NCBI GenBank assembly: GCA_937864535.1
Contig: CALMJS010000019.1
Location: 1-64,000, forward strand
DNA length: 64,000 nt
Origin: an uncultured Paracoccaceae bacterium
GTDB taxonomy: Bacteria > Pseudomonadota > Alphaproteobacteria > Rhodobacterales > Rhodobacteraceae
Reading direction: 5' to 3'
The first letter of the stretch is position 1. Each line of letters opens with the position of its first letter. Of the stretch, positions 46,070 to 54,664 are shown one piece after another. The position numbers were made by a program, and so were the translations under genes. Under the pieces are notes generated by a model, which saw only the letters and a program-made list of their open reading frames with translations, had not been told where the DNA came from and made no database searches.

Positions 46070-47092
46070 ATGATGAAGACTCTCATGCTGGCTTCGGTAG
46101 CGGCATCCGGCATTGCATCGGCAGCAGCGGCTGCCGATATGAACGTATGCGTTAGCTGGTCGAACTTCCGCGAAGAGCGCTGGAAAACCGACGAAGCCGC
46201 CATCGTGGGCGCGCTGGAAGCCGCTGGTGCCAAGTATATTTCGGCTGACGCTCAGACCTCGGCCACCAAGCAGCTGGCAGACATCGAAGGCATGATCACG
46301 CAGGGTTGTTCGGCTCTGATCATTCTGGCCCAGGACTCGGCTTCGATCGGGCCGGCTCTGGACGCAGCCGAAGACGCCGGCATTCCGGTCGTAGGCTACG
46401 ACCGCATGATCGACGACCCGCGTGCGTTCTACCTGACCTTCGACAACGTCGAAGTCGGCCGGATGCAGGCGCGTGCCGTTCTCGAAGCCATGCCGAAGGG
46501 CCGCTATGTGATGATCAAGGGCTCGCCGGTTGACCCGAACGCAGACTTCCTGCGCGGCGGCCAGCAGGAAGTCCTGCAAGCGGCAATCGACGCCGGTGAC
46601 ATCGAGATCGTGGGCGAAGCCTACACCGATGACTGGCAGCCCGCGAACGCCCAGAAGAACATGGAACAGATCCTGACCCAGACCAACAACGGCGTTGACG
46701 CTGTTGTGGCCTCGAACGACGGCACCGCCGGCGGCGTGGTTGCGGCTCTGACCGCACAGGGTATGGAAGGTATTCCGGTTTCGGGTCAGGACGGCGACAT
46801 GGCCGCGCTGAACCGCGTGGCACTGGGCACCCAGACCGTATCGGTATGGAAAGACAGCCGCGCACTGGGCCGCGCTGCCGGTGAGATCGCTGTTGCTCTG
46901 GCCAGCGGCACCGCCATGGCAGACGTCGCAGGTTCGGCCGTGTTTACCGCACCGTCGGGCACGCAGCTGAACTCGGTTCTGCTGGCGCCGCAGCCGATCA
47001 CCAAGGACAACCTGAACCTCGTTCTGGAAGCCGGCTGGATCAGCAAAGAGACCCTCTGCGCTGGCGTCAGCGGCGTCGCTGTCTGCGAATAA
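46070..47092 (+). CDS. xylF: XylF-type periplasmic sugar-binding protein
   Basis: 340-residue binding protein with signal peptide (start to SAAAAAD). It matches the D-xylose-binding protein family closely: CVSWSNFREERWKTDEAAI, AQTSATKQLADIEGMI, VGYDRMIDDPRAFYLTFDN, VASNDGTAGGVVAAL, VSGQDGDMAALNRVALGTQ. The ATG at 46070 suits the GGGAGG ribosome site. With the RpiR-type operator and inositol genes nearby, an inositol or related cyclitol cannot be excluded as ligand. Confidence 0.85.
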   Translation: MMKTLMLASVAASGIASAAAAADMNVCVSWSNFREERWKTDEAAIVGALEAAGAKYISADAQTSATKQLADIEGMITQGCSALIILAQDSASIGPALDAAEDAGIPVVGYDRMIDDPRAFYLTFDNVEVGRMQARAVLEAMPKGRYVMIKGSPVDPNADFLRGGQQEVLQAAIDAGDIEIVGEAYTDDWQPANAQKNMEQILTQTNNGVDAVVASNDGTAGGVVAALTAQGMEGIPVSGQDGDMAALNRVALGTQTVSVWKDSRALGRAAGEIAVALASGTAMADVAGSAVFTAPSGTQLNSVLLAPQPITKDNLNLVLEAGWISKETLCAGVSGVAVCE

Positions 47093-47112
47093 ACCCACAA
47101 TCTGACTTGGTG

Positions 47113-47138
47113 CAGCGCCCGATCTATGTCGGGCGCTG
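47113..47138 (+). repeat. Stem-loop between xylF and xylH
   Basis: CAGCGCCCGA pairs perfectly with TCGGGCGCTG around a six-base loop, 20 bases after the xylF stop. No T-run follows; it resembles the hairpins after the other binding-protein genes here. Confidence 0.65.
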
Positions 47139-47192
47139 TGCTATCCGGGGCAAGAGCGCAAAGAACAGGCGCTGCAAGGGAGGACCTTTCTC

Positions 47193-48482
47193 ATGACCAA
47201 CACCGGGCTGCCAAAGAAAGAGCGTAGCCTGCTCGAAACCCTCGAGGTGGATGTCCGCCTGCTGGGTATGCTCGTCGCGTTTGCGACGATAGCGCTCGTT
47301 TTCACGATCTGGACCGGCGGGACCTTCATTTCTCCGCGCAACATCTTTAACATTTCGGTTCAGACTGTGCCCGTGGCGATCATGGCATGTGGAATGGTTT
47401 TCGTGATCGTGGCCCGTCACATCGACCTGTCGGTCGGGTCGCTGCTGGCGATGTGTTCGGCGGTCATGGCGATGAGCCAGGCCTATTGGTTGCCCAGCCT
47501 GTTTGGTCTGGAATATGGGTCGCCGGTCATTCTGGTTGTCACCATCCTCCTGGGCCTCGGGCTGGGGACGGCGATGGGGGCGCTGACCGGCTGGCTGGTC
47601 GGCTATCAGAAAATCCCGTCCTTTATCGTCACGCTTGGCGGTCTGTTTGTCTGGCGGAACGTGAACTGGTTTACGACGAACGGCCAGTCGGTGTCGTTGA
47701 CCGACCCGAACCTGTTGAAATTCGGCGGCACCGAGGGCGTTCTGGGCGCTCCGGTCAGCTACGGCGTCGGTGTGGTGGCCTGTGCCCTGACCGTCTATGC
47801 CATCATGGGGGCCCGCAAAAACAAGGTCGCGCACGGGTTTGTTGTCAAACCGATGTGGGCAGAGGTCGTGATGGCCGCGATCATGGTTAGCGTGATCATG
47901 GGCTTTGTCACGATCCTGTCGAACTATGCAATCCCCGCCTCCAAGCTGCGCCGGATGTTCGAGGCCCGTGGTCAAGTGGTTCCCGAAGGCTTTACCGCCA
48001 TGCATGGCCTGCCGATTTCGGTCCTGATCCTGATCGCCGTGGCTGTGATCCTGACGGTTGTGGCACGCAAATCGCGGCTGGGCCGCTATATTTTTGCGAT
48101 GGGCGGCAACCCGGATGCGACCGATCTGTCGGGGATCAACACGCGGATGCTGACGATCAAGATTTTCGCGCTGATGGGTTTCCTCTGCGGCTTGGCTGCG
48201 TTGATCGCGCAGGCCCGCTTGCAAAGCCACGGCAACGACATCGGGATGCTCGAAGAACTGCGCGTCATTGCGGCGGCGGTGATCGGCGGGACCGCTCTCG
48301 CGGGCGGTGTCGGGACGATCTACGGCGCGGTTCTGGGGGCCTTGATCATGCAGTCCCTGCAATCGGGCATGGCGATGGTGGGCGTTGATACACCGTTCCA
48401 GAACATTGTCGTCGGCATCGTTCTCATCGTGGCCGTCTGGGTCGACATCATCTACCGTAAACGTATGGGGCTTTCGAAATGA
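47193..48482 (+). CDS. xylH: XylH-type sugar ABC transporter permease
   Basis: 429-residue permease of the RbsC/XylH family with about ten helices. Motifs include [41 protein letters not shown] (the NG/PFIATLG-like region, intact here, unlike the apiose permease), [19 protein letters not shown] and [25 protein letters not shown] precedes the ATG. It overlaps xylG by four bases. Confidence 0.88.
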   Translation: MTNTGLPKKERSLLETLEVDVRLLGMLVAFATIALVFTIWTGGTFISPRNIFNISVQTVPVAIMACGMVFVIVARHIDLSVGSLLAMCSAVMAMSQAYWLPSLFGLEYGSPVILVVTILLGLGLGTAMGALTGWLVGYQKIPSFIVTLGGLFVWRNVNWFTTNGQSVSLTDPNLLKFGGTEGVLGAPVSYGVGVVACALTVYAIMGARKNKVAHGFVVKPMWAEVVMAAIMVSVIMGFVTILSNYAIPASKLRRMFEARGQVVPEGFTAMHGLPISVLILIAVAVILTVVARKSRLGRYIFAMGGNPDATDLSGINTRMLTIKIFALMGFLCGLAALIAQARLQSHGNDIGMLEELRVIAAAVIGGTALAGGVGTIYGAVLGALIMQSLQSGMAMVGVDTPFQNIVVGIVLIVAVWVDIIYRKRMGLSK

Positions 48483-49183
48483 CCGATCATTATGGTGTAC
48501 CTCTGGTCGAAATGCGCGATATCTCGATCTCGTTCGGTGGGATCAAGGCCGTCGATCATGTGTCCATCGACCTCTATCCGGGCGAAGTCGTCGGCCTGCT
48601 GGGCCATAACGGGGCCGGAAAATCCACGCTGATCAAGGTGCTGTCCGGCGCCTATCAGATGGACACCGGCGAAATCCGGATCAATGGCAACAAGGTCGAG
48701 ATCGACAACCCGCGCGATGCCCGCGCCCATAACATCGAAACGATCTACCAGACCCTTGCTCTGGCCGATAACCTCGATGCGGCGTCCAACCTGTTCCTCG
48801 GACGCGAAATCATGGGACGGCTCAACCCGAACTTTCAAAAGTTCAACGTCCCGGTCTCGGCCCTGTCGGGGGGGCAACGGCAGTCCGTCGCGATTGCCCG
48901 CGCCGTGTACTTTAACGCCAAGATCCTGATCATGGATGAACCGACGGCGGCGCTTGGCCCGCATGAGACACAGATGGTTGCGGAACTGATCCAGGAGCTC
49001 AAGGCGCAGGGCATCGGGATTTTCCTGATCGAACATGACATCCACAACGTCATGAAGCTGTGCGACCGCGCCAGCGTGATGAAAAACGGCGAACTGGTTG
49101 GCACCGTCAACATTGGCGATGTGACGGATGACGACCTGCTGGGGATGATCATCCTCGGCAAAAAGCCCGCGCATCTCTCCTGA
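48479..49183 (+). CDS. xylG: XylG-type single-domain sugar ABC ATPase, possibly shortened
   Basis: 234-residue ATPase with Walker [11 protein letters not shown]-loop [20 protein letters not shown], signature [15 protein letters not shown], Walker [16 protein letters not shown] and H-loop [12 protein letters not shown]. Single-domain members of this group usually have about 255-260 residues; here NLFLGRE runs directly into [12 protein letters not shown], so some 20-25 residues of the helical domain appear to be missing in frame. The core motifs survive, so activity is uncertain rather than excluded. Confidence 0.82.
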   Translation: MTDHYGVPLVEMRDISISFGGIKAVDHVSIDLYPGEVVGLLGHNGAGKSTLIKVLSGAYQMDTGEIRINGNKVEIDNPRDARAHNIETIYQTLALADNLDAASNLFLGREIMGRLNPNFQKFNVPVSALSGGQRQSVAIARAVYFNAKILIMDEPTAALGPHETQMVAELIQELKAQGIGIFLIEHDIHNVMKLCDRASVMKNGELVGTVNIGDVTDDDLLGMIILGKKPAHLS

Positions 49184-49190
49184 ATACCAG

Positions 49191-49223
49191 AACGACCGGC
49201 GGGTATCCCTCGCCGGTCGTTTT
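49191..49223 (+). terminator. Terminator of the xylFHG operon
   Basis: AACGACCGGCG pairs perfectly with CGCCGGTCGTT around a nine-base loop, followed by TTTTG, eight bases after the xylG stop. Confidence 0.85.
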
Positions 49224-49251
49224 GATTGGCGCCCCTGCGGAATTCAGGCGG

Positions 49252-50121
49252 TTAGGGGGATGTCACTGTCGGAATGCGGGGGGTATCGTCGCCCTCCTGG
49301 CCCAAGGCGGCGACGGCGACAGCCAAGGCCTGCGCCAGACAGATCGGCGCGGCGAGGGATCGCGAAAACGCATGATCGTGCTCTGGCACGGGGAACAGCA
49401 CAGTGGCGGTTTTCGCCAGCGGCGACAGGGTGCTATCGGTAATGGCGATGATCGGCACCTGTATCTGGCCGACCTCCTCGACGATATTGACCACTTCGTT
49501 TGCATAGAACCGGAAGGACACCGCGATCAGCACGTCGGTTTTCCGGATGGTCCGCGCCATATGCGTCGCCAGCCCGCCGCTGGTATCCAGCAGGACGCAG
49601 CGCTTGCCCAGCATGGTCAGGATATAGCGCAACAATTCGACCACCGGAGCCGAGCGCAACTGGCCGATCAGATAGATCGTGTTGGCGTCGTCGATGATCT
49701 TGGCCGCCTTTGAAATGCTGGAGGTATCGATGGACTCCAGCATATCCTGCAAGGAGGCGATGTCCTGAACCACGAGTTCGCGCAGGAAGCCCAGTTCGGA
49801 TTTATCCCGCTTTTGCAGTTCATCGTCCAAGGCGCGGCGGCGGGCCTCGAAACCGGGCGCGGCGGTGGCAAGGCGGCGTTGGAACAGGGACTGAAGCTCC
49901 TTGAACCCCTTGTACCCGAGGGACTGGGCAAAGCGGACAATACTGGAGGCATGGATGCCGCATTTGGCCGCGATCGAATTGACGGAATGGACCGCGACGT
50001 CATTGGGGTTTTGCGTCAGGTACACCGAGATATTCTGGTAGGTCTTGCTCATATTGTCGAAACGCTCGTGGATCACACGAATGAGCTCTTCGTAGTCTTT
50101 GGGGGGCTTGAATTCCGACAT
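49252..50121 (-). CDS. RpiR/MurR-family transcriptional regulator (SIS domain)
   Basis: 289-residue regulator: N-terminal HTH_6 (IAAKCGIHASSIVRFAQSLG, KGFKELQSLFQRRL) and a C-terminal SIS sugar-phosphate domain (IYLIGQLRSAPVVELLRYIL, DVLIAVSFRFYANEVVNIV). RpiR proteins control inositol and sugar-phosphate genes. TGCAA-N6-TTGCA lies 56 bases upstream (50177), so it probably autoregulates, and the same element stands before xylF and between iolG and iolD. It points toward xylFHG, with which it converges. Confidence 0.9.
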   Translation of the reverse strand: MSEFKPPKDYEELIRVIHERFDNMSKTYQNISVYLTQNPNDVAVHSVNSIAAKCGIHASSIVRFAQSLGYKGFKELQSLFQRRLATAAPGFEARRRALDDELQKRDKSELGFLRELVVQDIASLQDMLESIDTSSISKAAKIIDDANTIYLIGQLRSAPVVELLRYILTMLGKRCVLLDTSGGLATHMARTIRKTDVLIAVSFRFYANEVVNIVEEVGQIQVPIIAITDSTLSPLAKTATVLFPVPEHDHAFSRSLAAPICLAQALAVAVAALGQEGDDTPRIPTVTSP

Positions 50122-50176
50122 TTACCTTGTGGTGCAGGGGCTTGGGTTGCACGTTCCTTGGCAAATTGTCACCTAT

Positions 50177-50192
50177 TGCAACGAATATTGCA
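50177..50192. promoter_or_regulatory. Candidate RpiR operator upstream of its own gene
   Basis: TGCAA-CGAATA-TTGCA, embedded in TTGCAA-N4-type symmetry. A further CGCAATT and CATTGCA follow within 30 bases and may extend the binding region. Confidence 0.72.
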
Positions 50193-50241
50193 ATCGCAAT
50201 TAACGGCATTGCAGTCGGGGCAGGAGCCGGGCGCACAAACG

Positions 50242-50271
50242 AAAAGGCGCCCGCGTAAACGAGCGCCTTTT
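50242..50271 (-). terminator. Terminator of the iolG-led leftward operon
   Basis: AAAAGGCGC pairs with GCGCCTTTT around a 12-base loop; on the minus strand it ends in TTTTC. It lies 37 bases after the stop of the Gfo/Idh gene. Confidence 0.75.
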
Positions 50272-50307
50272 CCCGTGGTTCGGGGGCTCACTTGGGAGAT
50301 ACGCACC

Positions 50308-51426
50308 TTAATCCACGGTTTTCCATGCAGCTTCTTGGGAGGAGCGCTGAATGGTTTCGACCAGTTTCTGAATGCCGAAACCCGCACGGAAATTGAACGG
50401 TTCCGGACCAGTCCCGGCGATGGCATTGAGGTAACCGGCGACCTCGATCGCCTTGAGGTCGTTAAAACCCAGTTGGTGACCGGGCGCGACGCAGAACCGG
50501 CCATAGGGATCGTGATCCGGACCAGCCTCGATCCGGCGGAACCCGCGCCTGCCGGCAGGATCATCCGTTGCATAGAAGTGCAGTTCGTTGAACCGTTCCT
50601 GACTAAAGGCCAGAGCGCCCTTGGTGCCGTAAACCTCGAAGTCATGGTGCATCTTGCGGCCGGTGGCGATCCAGTTGCCCTCGATAGAGCCCTGCGCCCC
50701 GTTTGCGAACCGGACAAAGGCACGGCCAACGTCATCGACGGTCACATCCCGCTGCCCGCCAGCCCCGTCAGGCCGGGTGCCGATCATGGTGATGCAGTCC
50801 CCGAACACCCGCGTGATCGGGCCCATGAGATATTCCGCCGTCGCCAGCGCATGGCTGCCGATGTCCGCCAGCGCACCGCCCCCCGCAGGATCATGGCGGA
50901 AGGTGTAGGGGCCAGTCTCGTCGGCCATGTAGTCTTCGCAGTGGATGCCACGATAGCCGCGAATGGTGCCCAGCTCGCCCGCCTCGATCATGGATTTGGC
51001 GAGTTTGAGCATGGGGTTGCACAGGTAGTTGAACCCGACCTGCGTCTTGATCCCGGCGGCTTCGGCGGCCAGCGCCATGTCCAGTGCGTCCTGCGCCAAG
51101 GGGGCCAGAGGCTTTTCGCAATAGACGTGTTTGCCGGACGCAATCGCGGCAAGGGCCATCTCTTTGTGCAAGGCGTTCGGCGCGGTGATGTCGATCACGT
51201 CGATATCCGGGTTTGCCACCAGATCCCGCCAGTTGGTCGTCCACCGGTCAAAGCCGAAGGCGCGCGCCGCCGTGGACGCGGCCGCCTCGGTCACATCGGC
51301 CACGGTGTGCAGGCGGATGTCGTAGGGCAGATCAAACACCTTGGGCGCCGAGGCAAAGCCGAACACATGGGTCTTGCCCATAAAACCTGTGCCGATCAGC
51401 CCTATGTTTAGAACCGGTTTTGTCAT
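50308..51426 (-). CDS. Gfo/Idh/MocA-family oxidoreductase (cyclitol or sugar dehydrogenase)
   Basis: 372-residue NAD(P)-dependent dehydrogenase: IGLIGTGFMGKTH, CEKPLAPLAQDA lysine motif, GFNYLCNPMLKLAKSMI and the active-site segment ADIGSHALATAEYLMG. It is the last gene of a five-gene leftward operon that begins with iolG. Related proteins oxidise inositols or C3 of sugars. Substrate unknown, but co-expression with iolG suggests an inositol isomer or a derivative. Confidence 0.85.
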   Translation of the reverse strand: MTKPVLNIGLIGTGFMGKTHVFGFASAPKVFDLPYDIRLHTVADVTEAAASTAARAFGFDRWTTNWRDLVANPDIDVIDITAPNALHKEMALAAIASGKHVYCEKPLAPLAQDALDMALAAEAAGIKTQVGFNYLCNPMLKLAKSMIEAGELGTIRGYRGIHCEDYMADETGPYTFRHDPAGGGALADIGSHALATAEYLMGPITRVFGDCITMIGTRPDGAGGQRDVTVDDVGRAFVRFANGAQGSIEGNWIATGRKMHHDFEVYGTKGALAFSQERFNELHFYATDDPAGRRGFRRIEAGPDHDPYGRFCVAPGHQLGFNDLKAIEVAGYLNAIAGTGPEPFNFRAGFGIQKLVETIQRSSQEAAWKTVD

Positions 51427-52409
51427 GCGCTGAGCCCGCCCTGCAAGAGTATCTGGCGATTGACAACGAGGCTGCTGTCAATCGTGCCGTCGAGAAAATT
51501 CATGGCGTTTTCGATCGCCGAGATCGCCATGCGTTCGCTGCATTCGTTCGTCAGGCCCGCGACATGCGGCGACAGAACGACGTTGCCCTGCGAAAAATAG
51601 GGCAGGGGTTCGGTGGGCGGTTCGTGGTCGAACACGTCGATGCCTGCCGCGCCAACCTTGCCACTGGCCAGCGCCGCGCCAAGCGCCACTTCGCAGACGA
51701 TGCCGCCGCGGGCGGTATTGGACAGGATCACACCGTCCTTCATCTTGGCAAATTCGGCAGCGCCCAGCAGGGGTTTGTCGCTCTTGGGGATATGGATCGA
51801 GATAAAGTCCGCCCACGCCAGTCCCTGATCCAGCGACGCGACGGGGGCAACATCCCCCTCGGGCCAGCCCTGCGACAGCAGGTAGGGGTCATAGGCGCGA
51901 ATGGTCATGCCAAATCCGCCCGCCATCCGGGCCAGATGCCGACCGATCCGGCCATAGCCGATGATCAGCAGGTTCTTGCCCGAAATTTCGCGCGGCTCCA
52001 GCCGGTTACGCCAATTCCACCCCGAGGGGTCGCGCACCGACTGATCCGCCGCAATCGCGCGTTTCGCAGCCGCCAACAGCTGCATCATCGCATGTTCGGC
52101 AACAGAGACCGAGTTCACGTCGCCCACAACGGTCAGGGCAATCTGGCGGGCATTGAGGGCGGGCAGATCGACCGAGTCATAGCCAACGCCATGTCTGGAC
52201 ACCACCTTGAGCCGCTCTGCCTTGGCGATGGAGGCGGCCGAGAGCGGCTGCGTGCGGATCACCATGGCGTCGGCCAGATGGATCTTGTCGGCAAAGGACG
52301 CCTCTGACACCTCGTGGATGTAGTCGATGGTCACACCGCGGTCCCGCAACGTGTCCAACAGCGCCTCGCCCGACGGGTGGAGTTTGCCAGCGATCAACAG
52401 ATGGGGCAT
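51423..52409 (-). CDS. D-isomer-specific 2-hydroxyacid dehydrogenase
   Basis: 328-residue NAD-dependent enzyme of the phosphoglycerate dehydrogenase/glyoxylate reductase group: NAD motif GYGRIGRHLARMAG, catalytic Arg in NTARGGIV, Glu in GIDVFDHEPP and His in SPHVAGLT. It lacks the C-terminal ACT domain of SerA. AGGAGG precedes the ATG at 52409. With an aldolase and an aldehyde dehydrogenase beside it, it may reduce glyoxylate or hydroxypyruvate, or oxidise a sugar acid. Confidence 0.88.
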   Translation of the reverse strand: MPHLLIAGKLHPSGEALLDTLRDRGVTIDYIHEVSEASFADKIHLADAMVIRTQPLSAASIAKAERLKVVSRHGVGYDSVDLPALNARQIALTVVGDVNSVSVAEHAMMQLLAAAKRAIAADQSVRDPSGWNWRNRLEPREISGKNLLIIGYGRIGRHLARMAGGFGMTIRAYDPYLLSQGWPEGDVAPVASLDQGLAWADFISIHIPKSDKPLLGAAEFAKMKDGVILSNTARGGIVCEVALGAALASGKVGAAGIDVFDHEPPTEPLPYFSQGNVVLSPHVAGLTNECSERMAISAIENAMNFLDGTIDSSLVVNRQILLQGGLSA

Positions 52410-53218
52410 CAGTAACCTCCTGAGGCGGACGGGCTGGCGGCATCCCGGGCGGTCAGTTTGCGCCATGCCGCGACAGAACTCTGCGCCGCGCTGGCCAAGA
52501 GCCGGGAGTCCCCTGCGACCGTGGTCATGTCAAAGCCCCAGCCGATGGCGCGGGCGGCATAATCGGGGGTGCCGCAGTGCAATGCGGCCTTGAGGCCGTT
52601 CTTGTGGCAAACCGACTGGATATGGCGGATCATCTCGATCATCTCGGGCTCTTCGCGGTCAAAGGCCGGGGCCAGTCGTCCGTTTTGCGTGCCCAGCGTC
52701 AGGTCGGCGGGGCCGATGTAGATCCCGTCAAGGCCGGGGGTCGCTGTGATCTCCTCGAGGTTATCGAGACCCGCCTGCGTTTCGATCATCGCAAAGGCGA
52801 GAACCTCGTCGTTTGCCGCCGTGCTATAGCCCCCGTAGGCAAAGGCCGCGCGTGTCGGGCCAAAGCTGCGCTGCCCGTGAGGCGGATAGCGCATGTAGCT
52901 GACGAATTCCGCCGCCTCGGCGCCGGTGTTGATCATCGGGCAGATGATCCCCATCGCACCGGCGTCCAGAGATTTCATGATGATGCCAGGTTCGCGCCAC
53001 GGCACCCGCGCCATGGGAACCACACCAGAGCCGCGCATGGCCTGAAACATCGGCAGGACAGACGAATAGTCCAGAGCCCCGTGCTGGATGTCGATGGTCA
53101 CCGCGTCATAGCCCTGCGCGGCCATGATTTCGGCGGTAAAGGCATTGCCTATCGACAGCCAGCCGTTGATCACCGGCTTGCCCTCGGCCCAGAGCGATTT
53201 GAGTTTGTTTGTGAACAT
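52409..53218 (-). CDS. HpcH/HpaI-family aldolase
   Basis: 269-residue class II pyruvate aldolase: metal and substrate motifs TIDIQHGALDY, MARVPWREPG, SLDAGAMGIICPMI, FAMIETQAGLDNLEEI and GIYIGPADLTLG are all present. The family splits 2-keto-3-deoxy acids (for example 2-keto-3-deoxy-rhamnonate or -glucarate) into pyruvate and an aldehyde. The aldehyde dehydrogenase gene next to it would oxidise that aldehyde. Its stop overlaps the next start by one base. Confidence 0.87.
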   Translation of the reverse strand: MFTNKLKSLWAEGKPVINGWLSIGNAFTAEIMAAQGYDAVTIDIQHGALDYSSVLPMFQAMRGSGVVPMARVPWREPGIIMKSLDAGAMGIICPMINTGAEAAEFVSYMRYPPHGQRSFGPTRAAFAYGGYSTAANDEVLAFAMIETQAGLDNLEEITATPGLDGIYIGPADLTLGTQNGRLAPAFDREEPEMIEMIRHIQSVCHKNGLKAALHCGTPDYAARAIGWGFDMTTVAGDSRLLASAAQSSVAAWRKLTARDAASPSASGGY

Positions 53219-53230
53219 GCCCCTGCGCTC

Positions 53231-54658
53231 CTAGAAAACGATCTGGGCCAGTTTGGTATCGAGGTAATCCTCGATGCCCTCGATACCGCCTTCGCGCCCC
53301 ATGCCGGAAAAATTGGTGCCGCCAAACGGCGCTTCGGACGCCGCTAGGGCAAAGCTGTTGATGCCGACCATCCCCGCCTTGAGCGTGGCGGTGGTGCGAC
53401 GGGCCCGATCCGGCGAACGGGTAAAGGCATAGGCCGACAGGCCCATGTTACAGGCGTTGGCGCGGGTCAGCGCCTCTTGCTCGGTTGCGAAAGAGGTGAT
53501 CGCCGCAATCGGGCCAAAGTTCTCCTCGGCAAAGACCTTCATGGTGTCGGTGACATTGGTCAGCACCGTCGGCGCATAGAAATGGCCGGTGTTATGCGAT
53601 GTCCGCGCCCCGCCATGCATGAGGGTTGCGCCTGCCTGAACGGCGTTCTGCACGATGGAGTCGATCTCTTCGAGACGGCGGCGATTGATCAGCGGCCCCA
53701 TGCCGGTCTCGGGGTCCAGCCCGTCGCCGATCTTGATCTTGGCGGTGCGTTCCACGAACCCCGCGACAAAGGCGTCATGCAGGCTCTCGTGCACAAAGAT
53801 CCGGTCGGGGGTCACGCAAACCTGCCCGCAGTTGGCGAATTTCGTCGCCACCGTGGCATCGAGCGCGGCCGTCAGGTCCGCGTCGTCATAGATGATCAGC
53901 GGCGCATTGCCGCCCAGTTCCATCGACACCTTTTTCACGGTGTCGGCGGCATCGCGGATCATTTGCTGGCCCACATTGGTGGACCCGGTCAGCGAAACCT
54001 TTCTCACGCGGGCATCAGCCATGATCGGGGCATAGGTGCTATCGGTCGAACCGCAAACCAGATTGACCGCCCCCTTGGGCAGATTGGCGGCGCGCAGGCA
54101 GTCCACCATGATCATCGCAACGCCGGGTGTCTGAGAGGACGGGCGCAGCACGACCGAACAGCCCGCGGCCAGCGCCGGCGCCAGTTTGCGCGCGGGCAGG
54201 GCCGCAGGGAAATTCCACGCGGTAAAGGCCCCGACCACGCCAACCGCCTCTCTGGTGATTTCAAAGCGGCCATTGGGAACGCGGGTCTCGACGATGCGGC
54301 CATAGATACGGCGGGCCTCTTCGGCGAACCAGCGGAACTGGTCACAGGCCAGACCCCATTCGCGGCCTGCCTGCGCCAGCGGTTTTCCGGTCTCGGTCGA
54401 GATCATCCGCGCGGCCTCTTCGGCGCGGGCGATCATGGCGTCGGCGGCCCTGTGCAGGGCATCGGCCCGCGCAAAACCACCCATCTCCCGCAGGGGCGCA
54501 ATCGCGGCGGCGGCAGCGTCCAGCGCCATCAGGGTTTCCTCGAGGGTGGCCGCAGGGGCCTGTCCCAGCGGTTTTTCCGTGACAGGAGAGAGAACATCGA
54601 CGACCTGCGCGGGTTCACGCCATGCACCGTCGATAAACAGACCAAAGTTTTCGTACAT
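53231..54658 (-). CDS. NAD(P)-dependent aldehyde dehydrogenase (succinate-semialdehyde type)
   Basis: 475-residue aldehyde dehydrogenase. Catalytic elements are TAWNFPAALP, MELGGNAPLIIYDDADL (Glu), FANCGQVCVTPDRIFV (nucleophile Cys) and EENFGPIAAI. Most similar in pattern to succinate-semialdehyde or glycolaldehyde-type enzymes and not to MmsA of the classical inositol pathway. It likely oxidises the aldehyde released by the adjacent aldolase. Confidence 0.88.
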   Translation of the reverse strand: MYENFGLFIDGAWREPAQVVDVLSPVTEKPLGQAPAATLEETLMALDAAAAAIAPLREMGGFARADALHRAADAMIARAEEAARMISTETGKPLAQAGREWGLACDQFRWFAEEARRIYGRIVETRVPNGRFEITREAVGVVGAFTAWNFPAALPARKLAPALAAGCSVVLRPSSQTPGVAMIMVDCLRAANLPKGAVNLVCGSTDSTYAPIMADARVRKVSLTGSTNVGQQMIRDAADTVKKVSMELGGNAPLIIYDDADLTAALDATVATKFANCGQVCVTPDRIFVHESLHDAFVAGFVERTAKIKIGDGLDPETGMGPLINRRRLEEIDSIVQNAVQAGATLMHGGARTSHNTGHFYAPTVLTNVTDTMKVFAEENFGPIAAITSFATEQEALTRANACNMGLSAYAFTRSPDRARRTTATLKAGMVGINSFALAASEAPFGGTNFSGMGREGGIEGIEDYLDTKLAQIVF

Positions 54659-54664
54659 CCGGGT

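Noticed and set aside
46070-49183. Xylose catabolic operon
   Set aside because: XylFHG-type import is present, but no xylA, xylB or oxidative xylose genes accompany it and the operator links it to inositol genes, so xylose use is not claimed.
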